From: an uncultured Burkholderiales bacterium
Lineage (GTDB): Bacteria; Pseudomonadota; Gammaproteobacteria; Burkholderiales; Burkholderiaceae_C
NCBI GenBank assembly: GCA_903925445.1
Contig: CAIYFE010000306.1
Location: 1-5,944 of the forward strand
Reading direction: 5' to 3'
Length of the DNA stretch: 5,944 nt
Shown: positions 5,806 through 5,944 of the stretch, in pieces
Layout of the letters: each line of letters begins with the position of its first letter
Position numbering within the stretch: the stretch's first letter is position 1
Translations under genes and position numbers: made by a program
The notes under the pieces: generated by a model
What the model saw: the letters and a program-made list of their open reading frames with translations, nothing else
Databases searched by the model: none
Told to the model about the DNA's origin: nothing

Positions 5806-5944
5806 ATGCGCAGTTGCCTTGTTTTGCTCAGCGTGTTTTTTTTGAGTGCTTGCCAAAAATTGCAAGGCGATGTGTATTTCCCATTGCAATTTGGACAAAG
5901 TTGGCGCTACAAAATCGTCACCCGTTTTGAAGACCCAGATGTGC
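5806..5944 (+). CDS. Outer-membrane lipoprotein, 5' part only
   Basis: The ATG at 5806 lies one base after the previous stop (TGACATG), with GAGAA upstream as a possible ribosome site. The first 46 residues are visible and the frame is open to the end of the window. A short lipoprotein signal peptide is clear: MRS, a hydrophobic core (CLVLLSVFF) and the lipobox LSAC with the lipidated cysteine at residue 16. The residue after the cysteine is Gln, not Asp, so Lol-dependent sorting to the outer membrane is expected. The mature start contains DVYFPLQFGQSWRYK, a Y-F-P-L-x-x-G-x-x-W-x-Y pattern that I recall from assorted bacterial lipoproteins of unknown function. It is the fourth gene of the ExbB-like set and could be its outer-membrane partner. 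Confidence 0.82.
   Translation, partial: MRSCLVLLSVFFLSACQKLQGDVYFPLQFGQSWRYKIVTRFEDPDV

Noticed and set aside
5325..5807. Minus-strand open frame opposite the two-helix protein
   Set aside because: It is His/Arg/Leu-rich without a ribosome site or domain, and the plus-strand gene in the same place has a good ribosome site and fits the operon spacing.
3982..5944. Zorya-type antiphage defence (ZorA/ZorB)
   Set aside because: The channel pair recalls ZorAB, but the first protein lacks the long ZorA tail, the second lacks the OmpA-like peptidoglycan domain, and no ZorC, ZorD or ZorE-type gene follows within the window.

Overview
The window looks like chromosome from a Burkholderiales bacterium, probably Comamonadaceae (Limnohabitans, Rhodoferax or Polaromonas type). 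This is inferred from the moderate GC content, the tight overlapping gene packing, and the combination of an FcbT-type TRAP permease pair with an AcoR-like regulator. No tRNA, rRNA, CRISPR array, insertion sequence or phage signature was seen.

Left half, minus strand (109-3779): transcription runs right to left through an AcoR-like regulator that lacks the AAA+ domain, then the small (DctQ/FcbT2-like) and large (DctM/FcbT3-like) membrane subunits of a TRAP transporter, then a small two-helix membrane protein with a PH-like C-terminal part. The genes are close or overlapping (46-nt gap, 23-nt gap, TGATG overlap), as in one operon. A strong hairpin with A/T tracts on both sides (56-87) closes it and also ends a plus-strand gene whose last 11 codons enter at the left edge. 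No TRAP substrate-binding protein (DctP/FcbT1) gene lies in the window, so the permease pair must use one encoded elsewhere.

Middle (3780-3981): a divergent intergenic region of about 200 bp. It carries two perfect inverted repeats: TTCTCAAC-N12-GTTGAGAA, with a third half-site inside it, and the 16-bp palindrome CTTCCATAAATGGAAG. A weak plus-strand promoter overlaps the second.

Right half, plus strand (3982-5944): a tightly packed set of four envelope-protein genes that continues off the window. It contains an ExbB/TolQ/MotA-like four-helix channel protein, an ExbD/TolR-like single-helix protein with a PFYD motif matching the ExbD proton-carrying aspartate, a protein with two predicted helices and a soluble tail, and a lipoprotein with an LSAC lipobox. 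The ExbD-like protein does not appear to carry the usual ExbD/TolR or OmpA/MotB periplasmic domain. It has instead an Asp-rich, probably beta-rich domain that resembles the DUF2135 type. The set looks like a proton-motive-force-driven cell-envelope machine of unknown purpose and is the part of the window most likely to be undescribed.
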